Shown here piece by piece: positions 11,280-19,911 of a DNA stretch of 64,000 nucleotides. Below the pieces are notes generated by a model that saw only the letters and a program-made list of their open reading frames with translations, did no database searches and was not told where the DNA came from. Positions within the stretch are counted from its first letter, which is position 1. Every line of letters begins with the position of its first letter. The translations under genes and the position numbers were made by a program. This DNA is from Sulfurospirillum sp. SCADC (GTDB lineage Bacteria > Campylobacterota > Campylobacteria > Campylobacterales > Sulfurospirillaceae): NCBI RefSeq assembly GCF_000743525.1, contig NZ_JQGK01000009.1, forward strand, positions 1-64,000. The letters are read 5' to 3'.

Positions 11280-11998
11280 TAGCGTTTTTTAGCAATGACC
11301 AAAGTCGAGATGTCCATCGAAAAGCTTTTGACATATTCGGTTTCAAAGCCAGCAGTATCCAACTCTTTTTGAAGCATCGAAGGGGTTAAAAACCCTTCAA
11401 TGGAGTTTGGCAGATACTCATACGCCGCTCTATTTTTAGAGATAAGCCCACCCAAAATTGGAAGCACTTTGTTGAGATAAAAATCTTTAATCACGAAGAA
11501 AAAGCCCTTTTTCTCATCTTTGGTAAACTCTAAAATAACGACATAACCGCCTTGTTTCACAACACGTGCAAACTCGCTAAAGGCTTCTTGTCGACGTACG
11601 ACATTGCGAATACCATAGCTAATACTTAAAATGTCGGCACTCTCATTCGGAAGTGGAATTTCAGTAGCTTCGGAGATGACAAATTCAAACTCAGGGAATT
11701 TTTGCTTACCCACGTCGGTCATGCCAACGGAAGGATCAACCCCTAAAATCTTGCCAATTTCACGTTCAGCTTTTTTCGCTTGCTTTGCCCAGTAACCCAT
11801 CATATCGCCTGTGCCACATGCGACATCGACAATGAGATCGATCGGTTTGGTGTAGCGTGCAAACGTCTCATCGCAGGCAGTTTTGCGCCATTGAATGTCG
11901 ATTCCCATACTTAAAACACGGTTAGCCGTATCGTATGTCCCTGCGATCTCATCGAACATCTGAACAATTTTTTGTTGCTTGTTGTCGTTATTCTCCAA
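11279..11998 (-). CDS. ubiE: Demethylmenaquinone/ubiquinone C-methyltransferase
   Basis: A 239-residue class I SAM-dependent methyltransferase making the final C-methylation of (demethyl)menaquinone, the quinone used in anaerobic respiration. Motif I is VDVACGTGDMMGYW; the UbiE signatures YDTANRVLSMG and SYGIRNVVRR are present. The open frame extends to 12058 but I place the start at TTG 11998, giving MENNDNKQQKIVQMF, because AGGA precedes it and the upstream sequence is a run of hairpins. The role links to the quinol-oxidising Psr-type membrane subunits elsewhere in the window. Confidence 0.93.
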   Translation of the reverse strand: MENNDNKQQKIVQMFDEIAGTYDTANRVLSMGIDIQWRKTACDETFARYTKPIDLIVDVACGTGDMMGYWAKQAKKAEREIGKILGVDPSVGMTDVGKQKFPEFEFVISEATEIPLPNESADILSISYGIRNVVRRQEAFSEFARVVKQGGYVVILEFTKDEKKGFFFVIKDFYLNKVLPILGGLISKNRAAYEYLPNSIEGFLTPSMLQKELDTAGFETEYVKSFSMDISTLVIAKKR

Positions 11999-12041
11999 AA
12001 CAATTCCTACATGTAAAATTAAAAGCGTGTCAAAGTATTTC

Positions 12042-12107
12042 TGCCTCGCAAGAGGCAAGCTTCAGTGCGAAGTCGCAACGTAGCCCCAAGAGCTTTGCTT
12101 TTGGGGC
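12042..12107. repeat. Three consecutive hairpins between traT and ubiE
   Basis: TGCCTC-GCAA-GAGGCA (12042-12057), TGCGA-AG-TCGCA (12066-12077) and GCCCCAA...TTGGGGC (12083-12107, with an inner AGC-TTT-GCT) follow each other closely. The last one could end traT transcripts on the minus strand; the cluster as a whole is more than a simple terminator needs and lacks a U-tract. Confidence 0.6.
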
Positions 12108-12116
12108 GTGTCAAGG

Positions 12117-12887
12117 TTAAAACAGCCCTGCAATCTGTTGTGCGATTTTATCTTCTAAAATCGGCGTTGCTTCGGACAGTGTTAGATCCATTTTTGTCGC
12201 TTCGGCAAACATCATCGTACGGTGTTCAATGTAGTCACTCTCATACGATTGTGAAGCAGAGGAGTAGGTGTTGCTGTACATTTTTCCACTCGCATCTGCA
12301 TCGCGAATCGATCCACCAAAGCTGTTCATCGTACCCGATTTTTGACCATCTCTAATGCCCGCTTGTCCGCCCACATTGCCTGTATTTGCCATCACTTTGC
12401 CTTTGGCTTTTTCACGAATCACGATGTCCACTTGCATTTGGAAGATGGTATCTTCGGTCGCTTTTCCTATGAGTCCACCCACAAGTGCACCACCCAATCC
12501 CGCAGCTGCTATGCCTCTGTTACTTGATCCTGAATTTGCAATCGCTCCTGCGGCACCACCCATGAGCGCACCACCTACGACATTGTTTTCACTTTTTTTG
12601 TTACAAAATAAAATATTGGTCATGAGCACATACGTTGCCATTTCAGGATCATCTACGATGGTGTAGCCTTTCGCATACAGCGTCTGAATAATGCGATTTT
12701 CAAGATTAATCGGGGCGCCACTCGTATTTTTTGTCGAAACAAAAACGGTTCGTTTATCTTTTGCCACAGGATTAATAAAAACGCTCTGTGTCATCCGTGC
12801 ACTGGTTTGAAGCTCACTCGTGGCACACCCACTCATCAAAACAAGCGCAGCACTCAGTGCTAAGCTTACATGTAATGTTTTTTTCAT
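12117..12887 (-). CDS. traT: TraT-family outer-membrane lipoprotein
   Basis: A 256-residue lipoprotein: signal peptide with lipobox LMSGC (Cys21), then a TraT domain. The two glycine-rich membrane segments GGALMGGAAGAIA and GIAAAGLGGALVGGLIG are characteristic. Plasmid TraT gives surface exclusion and complement resistance; the function of chromosomal copies such as this, found in several sulfur-reducing Campylobacterota, is unknown. No conjugation genes are nearby, so it is not part of a transfer region. A strong dyad lies 23-49 bp before the start codon. Confidence 0.9.
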   Translation of the reverse strand: MKKTLHVSLALSAALVLMSGCATSELQTSARMTQSVFINPVAKDKRTVFVSTKNTSGAPINLENRIIQTLYAKGYTIVDDPEMATYVLMTNILFCNKKSENNVVGGALMGGAAGAIANSGSSNRGIAAAGLGGALVGGLIGKATEDTIFQMQVDIVIREKAKGKVMANTGNVGGQAGIRDGQKSGTMNSFGGSIRDADASGKMYSNTYSSASQSYESDYIEHRTMMFAEATKMDLTLSEATPILEDKIAQQIAGLF

Positions 12888-12909
12888 TGTTTATCCTTCT
12901 TAAAAATGG

Positions 12910-12936
12910 GTGTGATATTGTATCGAAATATCACAC
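12910..12936. terminator. Strong dyad upstream of traT: terminator or operator
   Basis: GTGTGATAT (12910-12918) and ATATCACAC (12928-12936) are a perfect 9-bp inverted repeat with a 9-nt loop. On the minus strand it lies downstream of the 12977-13756 gene and is followed by CCATTTTTAAG, as in a rho-independent terminator. It is also close enough to traT to be an operator. Confidence 0.55.
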
Positions 12937-12976
12937 ATTATTGCTAAAAGCATACTCCAAAAATCAAAATAAAATG

Positions 12977-13756
12977 TTAATAAAGCGCCTTTTTAAGCCT
13001 TTTGGCGATGCGAAACTCCTCTTTTTTAAGATACTTTTTCACAAAAAAAAGTAGGGGCATTTCACTCTTTTTTAAAAGGTAAAAACCACTCTGTTCACGC
13101 AGGAAAAAACGCATATCCAACAGCATGGTTGCATACGCCCTACTTTGCACAAAAGAGAGCAGGCGGACTCTGTCTTGGCTTAACAAGGGAGCCAATATTT
13201 TGAGCATTTTTTCTCTCATCACCTCATCAAAAATGACCGTTGAGATCTTCAACAGATAGCCAATATTTTCAGCTCGCTTAGCGATATTTTTGGGTGCTTT
13301 AGCATGATCTTCCAAAAGAAGAGCCACGTCGTATTCTAAAAATTGCATCTCACGGTAGAGAAGTACTTTGAGCACTTTGTGCGTGCTCATTCCTGAAGCA
13401 AAGGCAAATTCGAAAGGTTTAATGCCGATTTTGTCGCATTTTTTATACACGTCATAGAGTGAAAAATCATACGTCTGCGGCAGGCCAAACAAAGAGAGAT
13501 AACGGCTTTTGTAGCGTTTATCGCCACTCACGTCCGCGCATAAAAACGATTTTAAATCCTCTTCAAAATCTTCCATTTCGCCTAATGAATGAAACCGTGT
13601 TCCAAGCACTGCTAACCGCTCAGACGCATCGGGATGGTTTTCGATGAAGAGTTGTTGAAGGTTTTTCTTGTAAAAGGGGAACGTGGTGAGAATACGTTTC
13701 ACCACTTCCTTAGGATTTTGAATCAGATAACGTCGTTTCAGCGTAAACTTTTTCAC
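12977..13756 (-). CDS. Unrecognised basic protein, 259 residues
   Basis: I do not recognise a family. The protein is soluble in appearance (no signal peptide or transmembrane helix), predicted mainly helical, and rich in Lys/Arg at both ends (MKKFTLKRRYLIQ and RIAKRLKKALY). Recurrent leucine-rich helices such as HKVLKVLLYREMQFLEYDVALLLEDH suggest a helical-repeat body. It lies 10 bp downstream of the pyrophosphatase gene on the same strand, so the two are probably co-transcribed; that does not define a function. The even codon pattern and length make it a real gene. Confidence 0.75.
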   Translation of the reverse strand: MKKFTLKRRYLIQNPKEVVKRILTTFPFYKKNLQQLFIENHPDASERLAVLGTRFHSLGEMEDFEEDLKSFLCADVSGDKRYKSRYLSLFGLPQTYDFSLYDVYKKCDKIGIKPFEFAFASGMSTHKVLKVLLYREMQFLEYDVALLLEDHAKAPKNIAKRAENIGYLLKISTVIFDEVMREKMLKILAPLLSQDRVRLLSFVQSRAYATMLLDMRFFLREQSGFYLLKKSEMPLLFFVKKYLKKEEFRIAKRLKKALY

Positions 13757-13766
13757 ACAGAAGCTT

Positions 13767-14684
13767 TTAGAACTGCTTTTCCATGACAGGAATCACCTGT
13801 TTTTTACGGCTCAATACGCCATCAACCCACATTTCATGATTGATAAGCTTCGCGTTAAATGCGTTTTCAATTTTGCTTTCATCATCACTGACAACCAAAA
13901 ACTGCGAGCCTTCGATCATAATGTCGGTTAACAAAAGCATGATGGTATGGCGTCCGCCCTCTTCTTTGTAGGCTTTCATATCGGCAAAAAGTGCCTCTTT
14001 CATGCCATCAAAGACTTTGAGATCAACCACTTCAAGTTGACCAATACCAATTTTATTGCCACCCATTTCAAAATCTTTGTAATCACGAAGCAACAGTGTA
14101 CGTGGACTTGCTCCAATCACGGCTGATTTTACTAAGAACATCTCCATACCAAGGGCTTTAAAATCTTCTACCTCTGCTATTTTCGTTAGTTCTTTAACCG
14201 CTTTTGTATCTGCTTTTGTACACGTTGGTGATTTAAATAACACCGTATCACTTAAAATTGCAAGCATCATTGCACCCGCAATATTTTTAGGGATTTCAAT
14301 TTTATAGTGATCAAACATCTCTTTGACAATCGTATTGGTACACCCAACAGGGCGAATCCAACACTCAAGTGGCGTCGTTGTGGTAATGTCACCTAGTTTA
14401 TGGTGATCGACAATGCCTAAGATGTTCGTCTCTTTAAGATGGTGTGGTGCTTGAGCAAGGTCGGAATAGTCGGTAATGTAAAGATTTTCGCCTGAAAAAT
14501 CATTTTTCAAAAGTGGCTTTTCGAGATTAAATGTTTTTAAAATAAACTCCGTCTCAGGGCTAAGTTCGCCTTGACGAGCGGGAATACACGTCTCACCCAG
14601 TTGGGTTTTAAGATACGAGAGAGAAATGGCAGAGACGACAGAATCAGAATCGGGATTAATATGTCCACATGCGTAGGTTTTCAT
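13767..14684 (-). CDS. ppaC: Manganese-dependent (family II) inorganic pyrophosphatase
   Basis: A 305-residue DHH/DHHA2 phosphoesterase hydrolysing pyrophosphate to drive biosynthetic reactions. Metal ligands are in GHINPDSDSV, the DYSD strand and IVDHHKLGD; the C-terminal domain has the phosphate-binding SRKKQ. There is no CBS or DRTGG regulatory insert, so this is the simple form. It is divergent from the HemN-like gene, with a 315-bp intergenic region containing probable regulatory repeats. Confidence 0.95.
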   Translation of the reverse strand: MKTYACGHINPDSDSVVSAISLSYLKTQLGETCIPARQGELSPETEFILKTFNLEKPLLKNDFSGENLYITDYSDLAQAPHHLKETNILGIVDHHKLGDITTTTPLECWIRPVGCTNTIVKEMFDHYKIEIPKNIAGAMMLAILSDTVLFKSPTCTKADTKAVKELTKIAEVEDFKALGMEMFLVKSAVIGASPRTLLLRDYKDFEMGGNKIGIGQLEVVDLKVFDGMKEALFADMKAYKEEGGRHTIMLLLTDIMIEGSQFLVVSDDESKIENAFNAKLINHEMWVDGVLSRKKQVIPVMEKQF

Positions 14685-14999
14685 GGGAAATTCCTTTAGT
14701 TTTTCTGTAATTATAGCCGATTTAGCTCAAATTTTAGCCACGCTTCTCTTAAGGAGTAAAAGCCTTGTGGATTCATTGTGAAAAACATTTCCCCTTATTT
14801 TCTCCTTTTTTACATGTACTATTCCTTTTTTATTTCTTAATGTTTTAATTTACATAACCTTTTGTTTACATAAAAATTACGTTCATAGGTTTATAATACC
14901 TCTGAACATTTGTTATGGACATTTTATATCATTCTGAATGTCACAAAGAACCACTATAATGTACTTTAATGTGGCACGAAACGTTACTAAGGATTTAAG
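14685..14999. promoter_or_regulatory. 315-bp divergent intergenic region (ppaC / HemN-like gene)
   Basis: No gene is seen. It is very AT-rich. TATAAT at 14892-14897 is a good -10 box for the plus-strand gene. Upstream of it lie TTTACATAA (14849-14857) and again TTTACATAA (14865-14873). The second, read on the minus strand, forms GTAAT-N6-GTAAA (14880 to 14865), an 11-bp-period direct repeat like those before psrA2 and tsdA. The first copy is 16 bp away. A hybrid TTTACATGTAC at 14809 is a near match to the dispersed palindrome. Confidence 0.5.
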
Positions 15000-16265
15000 A
15001 TGCAAAGCCGACAATCAAAGATTATTACGAATGCGACCAGCTATTTTATGAGCCAATACACCAAGCACTATTTACATGTTGAGAAACCCTCTTTGGGATT
15101 GCCACCTCCTCCTGAAAACAAAAAATACCTTCTGTACATTCATATACCGTTTTGTACGATGTTTTGCCCATACTGCTCTTTTAACAAATTTACTTACACC
15201 AAAGAAGCTGCGACGCATTACTACACGCATTTACGTGAAGAGATTTTACATGTAAAAGAACTCGGCTATGATTTTAACTATTTGGTGATTGGTGGCGGTA
15301 CCCCATTGATCGATGAAGAGGAGCTTTTAAAAACCATTGAGTTGGTTCGAAAGCTCTTCTCCATTGAACACGTTTCGTGCGAGAGCGATCCTAACCATAT
15401 CAGACCCAAGACCATACTCCAATTGGATGGCTTGGTGGATCGTCTCTCCATCGGTGTTCAAACCTTTGATGATGTTCTGTTGAAAAAACTAGGACGTTAT
15501 GAAAAGTTTGGTTCAGGCGAAGAGGTGTACGCGAAGATTGCATCCATGTTGGGGATCTTGCCCATCACCAGTGTGGATCTCATTTTTAATTTTCCAACCC
15601 AAACAGAAGAAGGACTTATCAACGATCTTGAGACCCTTAAAAAACTCCGCCCCGAGCAGACGAGTGTCTATCCACTGATGACCTCTTCCTTAGTGAAAAA
15701 TAGCGTGAAAAAAACATTGGGTGAGTTCAGCCTTGAAAATGAATTTACTTTTTTTGGTGTGATCAAAGAGTCTTTAAAAGAGAACTATCCTTCTCGCCAT
15801 GGGTGGTCGTTTTCCAAAGAGAGTGAGCTGATTATTGATGAGTATATCATCGACAATGAAGAGTATGTGGGCGTAGGTTCAGGCTCATTTAGTTTCCTTC
15901 AAGACACGCTCTATCTCAATGAATTTGCACTGGATAAATACGCCACATTCATTGAAGAAAAACACTCAGCCGTGACCAAAGAGCGCACCTTTCCTGCCAA
16001 TTCTCAGATGTATTATCGCTTGATGGTCGATCTTTTCAATGGTAAACTCTCCAAGAAAAAATTTGCTGCCATGTTCGGTGAAAACATCAATGACGTATTG
16101 GGCAAAGAGCTAATGCTGCTTAAATTTGCCAAAGCGATCAAAGAAAATCACGAGAGTGTCACCACCACAGAGTTTGGCGACTACCTCTTTTTAGTCATGA
16201 TGAAAGAGTTTTACATGGGCATGGATCGCATCCGTAACGATGCGCGCAAAGGGCTTATCCTTTAA
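15000..16265 (+). CDS. HemN/HemW-like radical SAM protein
   Basis: A 421-residue radical SAM protein. IHIPFCTMFCPYCSF supplies the CxxxCxxC cluster ligands (about residues 52-59), followed by VIGGGTPLI and SIGVQTFDD, the SAM-binding strands of the HemN family. Relatives include oxygen-independent coproporphyrinogen III oxidase (HemN), the haem chaperone HemW and haem-degrading ChuW/HutW. The short N-terminus and divergent C-terminal domain prevent a choice; a plain hemN call would be overstated. It is monocistronic with its own promoter, and its 3' end overlaps the Cache sensor gene by 11 bp. Confidence 0.8.
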   Translation: MQSRQSKIITNATSYFMSQYTKHYLHVEKPSLGLPPPPENKKYLLYIHIPFCTMFCPYCSFNKFTYTKEAATHYYTHLREEILHVKELGYDFNYLVIGGGTPLIDEEELLKTIELVRKLFSIEHVSCESDPNHIRPKTILQLDGLVDRLSIGVQTFDDVLLKKLGRYEKFGSGEEVYAKIASMLGILPITSVDLIFNFPTQTEEGLINDLETLKKLRPEQTSVYPLMTSSLVKNSVKKTLGEFSLENEFTFFGVIKESLKENYPSRHGWSFSKESELIIDEYIIDNEEYVGVGSGSFSFLQDTLYLNEFALDKYATFIEEKHSAVTKERTFPANSQMYYRLMVDLFNGKLSKKKFAAMFGENINDVLGKELMLLKFAKAIKENHESVTTTEFGDYLFLVMMKEFYMGMDRIRNDARKGLIL

Positions 16266-17103
16266 AGGAGGCGAGGGAGAGACTCTCACTCCACGTCAGC
16301 ACAAAAAAGCCAATTTGCTCCCCATTGATGTCCACAATAGGAGAATACAACACGTAATAATCGCCGCGTTTAAAATACCCCGTACCTTGAAAATTGATCT
16401 CTTTAATAAAATTGAGACTATTGACCTCTTGATTCACAATGGTATAGTTATCGAGCATTAGTTTTTGATCGTAACTGGCTGCATTGGCGATAGGAAGGTA
16501 TTCATTTTTCATCAGCACGCACAGTTCAATCCCATCTTTTTTAAAATACGCATTCAAGTCTTTAAAATCTACTACGGTTTCAATCGTTCCAATATAATCA
16601 CTTTTTGCAAAAACCGGTGCAATCGCACGCATAAACATACCATGTCTTCCAATCTCAATGCCCTGAATCGGCTGTTTACTCTGTTTGATTTTCTCTAACG
16701 CATGGCGAAAGGTGCTAAGATCATCATTGGTCTGATTGCTGTAATCCCATAAGCGCATAAAGCTTTTAAACTCTTTGGTATGCAGATGCAGTCGTGCGTT
16801 TTCAAAGATGTTGGCTTGCGCCATACTGTTCCTGATTTCAAGCAGGTATTGCAAGCAGCGCTCCCTTTTTTGCTGGTTCAAACACGCAACCACATGCGGG
16901 CTTTTCGCCAAAATAACCGAACTTGCCAAAGAGACTTTGGTTGTCTCTTCAATCTTATTGTGCAAGGTTAACAGCAGCGCATCCATCTGTTTTTTAAGCG
17001 TTGCTTCCTCTTCATACGCAATGGATTTGTCGTACAAAAACAACATGACAAGCCCAAAAAAAAGCATCAGTGCCGCACTGAGAAAAAACCGTTTTTCTTT
17101 CAT
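16255..17103 (-). CDS. Stand-alone periplasmic Cache sensor, module 1
   Basis: A 282-residue protein with one N-terminal transmembrane helix (about residues 7-25) and a periplasmic double-Cache-like domain (about 30-275), resembling the dCache_3 'double sensory domain of two-component sensor kinase'. There is no kinase, methyl-accepting or GGDEF output domain. It is the last gene of the run RR-HK-sensor, overlapping the kinase stop by 4 bp. Homology to the 34.6-kb protein is plain over LHTK...DLSTFR and YIGTIE/FIGSLE. I infer that it binds a ligand and signals through the neighbouring kinase by contact in the periplasm. Confidence 0.8.
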   Translation of the reverse strand: MKEKRFFLSAALMLFFGLVMLFLYDKSIAYEEEATLKKQMDALLLTLHNKIEETTKVSLASSVILAKSPHVVACLNQQKRERCLQYLLEIRNSMAQANIFENARLHLHTKEFKSFMRLWDYSNQTNDDLSTFRHALEKIKQSKQPIQGIEIGRHGMFMRAIAPVFAKSDYIGTIETVVDFKDLNAYFKKDGIELCVLMKNEYLPIANAASYDQKLMLDNYTIVNQEVNSLNFIKEINFQGTGYFKRGDYYVLYSPIVDINGEQIGFFVLTWSESLSLASFKG

Positions 17104-18281
17104 TTTTCACCCTTTATCGTCTCATCATCCACGCTGTCTAAAAGCTTCTTTTTATCCAACCTAAAAATATAGGTAAAACACGATCCCTTGTTTTCATACG
17201 ATTCGATACTGATGTCAATGTCATTTTTATTGCAGATATTCTGCACAATATTAAGCCCCAAACCAAATCCTCCTTGTACCGAATCTTCCCGTTCAAAACG
17301 CTGAAACACTTTGTAGAGATCTTTGATACCCTGACCATAATCGTGAAAACTGAGCACACAATGCTCTTCATCTTTTGGCAAAAGCTTTATCTCCACCTTG
17401 CCTTGAAAAAAGGAGTATTTGATGGCATTGGAGAGGGTATTGTCGATGATGCGCTGCAGCTCGACTTTACTCATATAGATCATTATATCAGGCGCTACAC
17501 TGTACTCCAAATCAATGGACTTTGAAACAGCAATATCTTCAAAAAAAGCAATGCGTTGGTTCAAATACTCCGAGAGATTCATCCGCTCTTTGTTGTAGGT
17601 CACTTTTTTATGTTTGATGTAATATTCCACGTCTTCATAGGTCATCTGCATCTGTTTTGTGGCCGCTTTTATGCGTTGGAGATGCTTGGTAGAATTCACA
17701 TAGCTTGAAAGCAACTCCACGTTAATGTTGATCACGCCCAGAGGTGTTTTAAGCTCGTGCATCGAGTCATTAAAAAAGTCATTCATATAGCGCTGCATCT
17801 TTTTGTAGGGATAAATACTGGAGTGAATAAACACATTGCTCATCAAATAGATCAAAAAGAGCACGATAAAAAAGAGCATCGTGGTAATGAAAATAATCCT
17901 AGCATAGTTGAGTTGCAACTCCACCACAAGGTAGAGAAGTTTATTGGTGTGTTGAATTTTTTTTTGAAAATACAAAAAGGGGTATATCACACGTACTTTA
18001 AAATCAAGATCCATCAAAGATTCGTGAATTCCCTTATACAACAGTTGGTGGGTATCATCGTAGATGTTGATATGAAAGCGCACGCTTCGTGGAATGTCAA
18101 AGTGCTCTTTTTCAAAGATACTTTTTTCATGGGCATCCACCCACTCTAAAATTTCTTGAGTTGCTTTGTATTTCTCTTCCATGATCGTGCTTTGAATCGC
18201 AAAGTAACTGGGTACGCAAAAGAGCGCCATCACGATGAGGGTGTAGACTAAGACCGAGCGAAAAGGGTTAAGCGATAACAT
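17100..18281 (-). CDS. Sensor histidine kinase, module 1
   Basis: A 393-residue membrane histidine kinase: transmembrane helices at about 10-30 and 126-150 flank a small periplasmic segment of about 95 residues. The H-box is SMHELKTPLG with His175; the ATPase domain has NTLSNAIKYS (N-box), HDYGQGIKDL and GFGLGLNIV. The periplasmic part is too small for a full Cache domain, which fits sensing being delegated to the separate protein encoded next. It overlaps the response regulator gene by 14 bp and the Cache gene by 4 bp. Confidence 0.93.
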   Translation of the reverse strand: MLSLNPFRSVLVYTLIVMALFCVPSYFAIQSTIMEEKYKATQEILEWVDAHEKSIFEKEHFDIPRSVRFHINIYDDTHQLLYKGIHESLMDLDFKVRVIYPFLYFQKKIQHTNKLLYLVVELQLNYARIIFITTMLFFIVLFLIYLMSNVFIHSSIYPYKKMQRYMNDFFNDSMHELKTPLGVININVELLSSYVNSTKHLQRIKAATKQMQMTYEDVEYYIKHKKVTYNKERMNLSEYLNQRIAFFEDIAVSKSIDLEYSVAPDIMIYMSKVELQRIIDNTLSNAIKYSFFQGKVEIKLLPKDEEHCVLSFHDYGQGIKDLYKVFQRFEREDSVQGGFGLGLNIVQNICNKNDIDISIESYENKGSCFTYIFRLDKKKLLDSVDDETIKGEK

Positions 18282-18933
18282 CGATGCGGTATCCTAAACC
18301 ACGTGAAGATTTGATAAACGCTTCATCCACTTTAAGCCTGATCTTTCTGATGTACATGCGAATGTCCGCATAACTGATCTCTTTACCTTCCCAGACATTT
18401 TCACGAATCAACTCAATGTCGCAAAAGGTGTTTTTACGACGAATCAAAAAGCGCACCAAATCCAACTCTTTGGAGGTGAGTGAAACCGTTTTTCCTTCGT
18501 TTTTAAGCTCTCCTGTTTCAAAGTTAAAGACAAAACCGCAACTGAGGTGAAACGCACCATCACTGCTCGTTTGGTAATGTTTTTTAATGAGCTCACGTAC
18601 TCGAAGTTCCAACTCTTTGAGCTCAAAAGGTTTTTTGAGGTAATCATTACACCCAAGCTCATACCCAATTTCAATGTTGTCAATATCGACCAAGGAGGTC
18701 ATGATGATAATCGGTGTCGTGATATTCGCCTCTTTGATGTATTTGATCAGCTCATGCCCACTCAGCTTGGGCACTTTCACATCGAGTAAAAAGAGATAAT
18801 AGCACTTCTGCATAATCGCATCCAGCGCACTCTCTCCATCAAAAAAGGCATCGACTTCGTACCCCAAAAGCTCTAAGTACTCCTTAATGCTCTCATTGTA
18901 ATTGTAGTCATCTTCTAAGAGTAAAATCTTCAT
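18268..18933 (-). CDS. OmpR-family response regulator, module 1
   Basis: A 221-residue regulator with receiver domain (Glu7-Asp8-Asp9 acidic pocket, phosphoacceptor Asp51 in LLDVKVP, conserved TS and KKP further on) and a C-terminal winged helix. It lies 9 bp downstream of psrC1, so the psrABC1 operon and the three signalling genes may be one transcript. Targets probably include psr genes; OmpR-type proteins bind direct repeats with about one helical turn spacing, such as those found upstream of psrA2. Receiver sequence is close to that of the 35.5-kb regulator (ILLLEDD, YNESIKE, GYEVDAF). Confidence 0.93.
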   Translation of the reverse strand: MKILLLEDDYNYNESIKEYLELLGYEVDAFFDGESALDAIMQKCYYLFLLDVKVPKLSGHELIKYIKEANITTPIIIMTSLVDIDNIEIGYELGCNDYLKKPFELKELELRVRELIKKHYQTSSDGAFHLSCGFVFNFETGELKNEGKTVSLTSKELDLVRFLIRRKNTFCDIELIRENVWEGKEISYADIRMYIRKIRLKVDEAFIKSSRGLGYRIDVIA

Positions 18934-18942
18934 GCCTTCTCC

Positions 18943-19911
18943 TTAACCAAGATAAATTTGCCCTGCGTAAATGATGTAGTAACGCAGCATCAAGACGCCT
19001 AAAATGACCACCATTGAGTTAATCACAACATATCCCACGCGGTATACATGACTGCGCAAAGCGATGATGACCGTTATAAGAGGAAGCCCTAGTCCCACAC
19101 CAATGACCCCAAACCAAAAGATGCCTGCCCAAAAACCCTCCGTCAATGCCATCTTAGCCGCATGGGAAACATCGCCTCCTGCGTAAAACAGACCGATAAA
19201 AAAGAGCCCTAACAGAGGCAGTTCAGTTAAGATCACTCTGGTATCCAGCACCAAAAGGTACTTAATACTCTCTGGATTAATGGTGCTTTTAAAAAAAAGA
19301 AGTCCGATGAGAATGTTCACCGCAACACCTGAGGAGAGGCTTGAAGTTAAAAACAGAATCGGCAAAAGTGGGCTGTTCCACAATGGAATCGCATACAAAG
19401 CTGAGAGTAAAAACCCCGTGTAGGAGCCGACACAAAGAGCTGCGCCAAAGAGAAAATACTCAATAATTTTCGCATACGAATGAAAGCTTTTGACCACATT
19501 GATCAGACTCTCCAGTGGGGCAAAAAACGGGTATTTGATAACCGTGCGTTCAAATACAAGTAGCATAAACACCATGACGATGGGCGTGTAAATGAGCAAA
19601 AAAAGCACCCCCAAACTCATGACCGAAGTAATATTGTAGCGAATCAGCAACCAGTAAAAGGACAAAGGACGTCCTAAATCGATGACCAAAATAAGCAGTC
19701 CTAAAAAAATTGCCACAGGCGCTACAACGGAGCCCGCTTTGATCATCGCATCCCAAATAGAGGAGTTACTGCGTTCATGGCGGTTCCATTTGACGAGCAA
19801 CGCCACAATGATGGAACCAGAACTAAGACCTGCTAAAAACAGATAGATTGCAATCGCCCACGACCAATGAATCGCACTGTACTGCTCCACGCTTCCCCAC
19901 ATAGGACTCAT
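18943..19911 (-). CDS. psrC: NrfD/PsrC-type quinol-oxidising membrane subunit, Psr operon 1
   Basis: A 322-residue integral membrane protein with eight or more helices, family NrfD/PsrC. It should anchor the complex and take electrons from menaquinol for the periplasmic catalytic subunit. I start at ATG 19911 (MSPMWGSVEQYSAIHWSW) because it overlaps the psrB stop as ATGA and matches the MNQIWGSMEQYS start of the second copy; the longer frame to 20076 only reads psrB sequence in another frame. The end (YYIIYAGQIYLG) also parallels the second copy. Confidence 0.92.
   Translation of the reverse strand: MSPMWGSVEQYSAIHWSWAIAIYLFLAGLSSGSIIVALLVKWNRHERSNSSIWDAMIKAGSVVAPVAIFLGLLILVIDLGRPLSFYWLLIRYNITSVMSLGVLFLLIYTPIVMVFMLLVFERTVIKYPFFAPLESLINVVKSFHSYAKIIEYFLFGAALCVGSYTGFLLSALYAIPLWNSPLLPILFLTSSLSSGVAVNILIGLLFFKSTINPESIKYLLVLDTRVILTELPLLGLFFIGLFYAGGDVSHAAKMALTEGFWAGIFWFGVIGVGLGLPLITVIIALRSHVYRVGYVVINSMVVILGVLMLRYYIIYAGQIYLG

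Noticed and set aside
12065-12110. tRNA-like fold near the traT-ubiE hairpins
   Set aside because: The stems are too short and there is no T-loop or anticodon arm pattern.
12117-12887. traT as a sign of an integrated plasmid
   Set aside because: No other transfer, replication or partition gene is near; both neighbours are housekeeping genes.
15000-16265. Call as hemN, the haem biosynthesis enzyme
   Set aside because: Only the radical SAM half is family-typical; HemW- and ChuW-like relatives share it, so a precise symbol is not supported.
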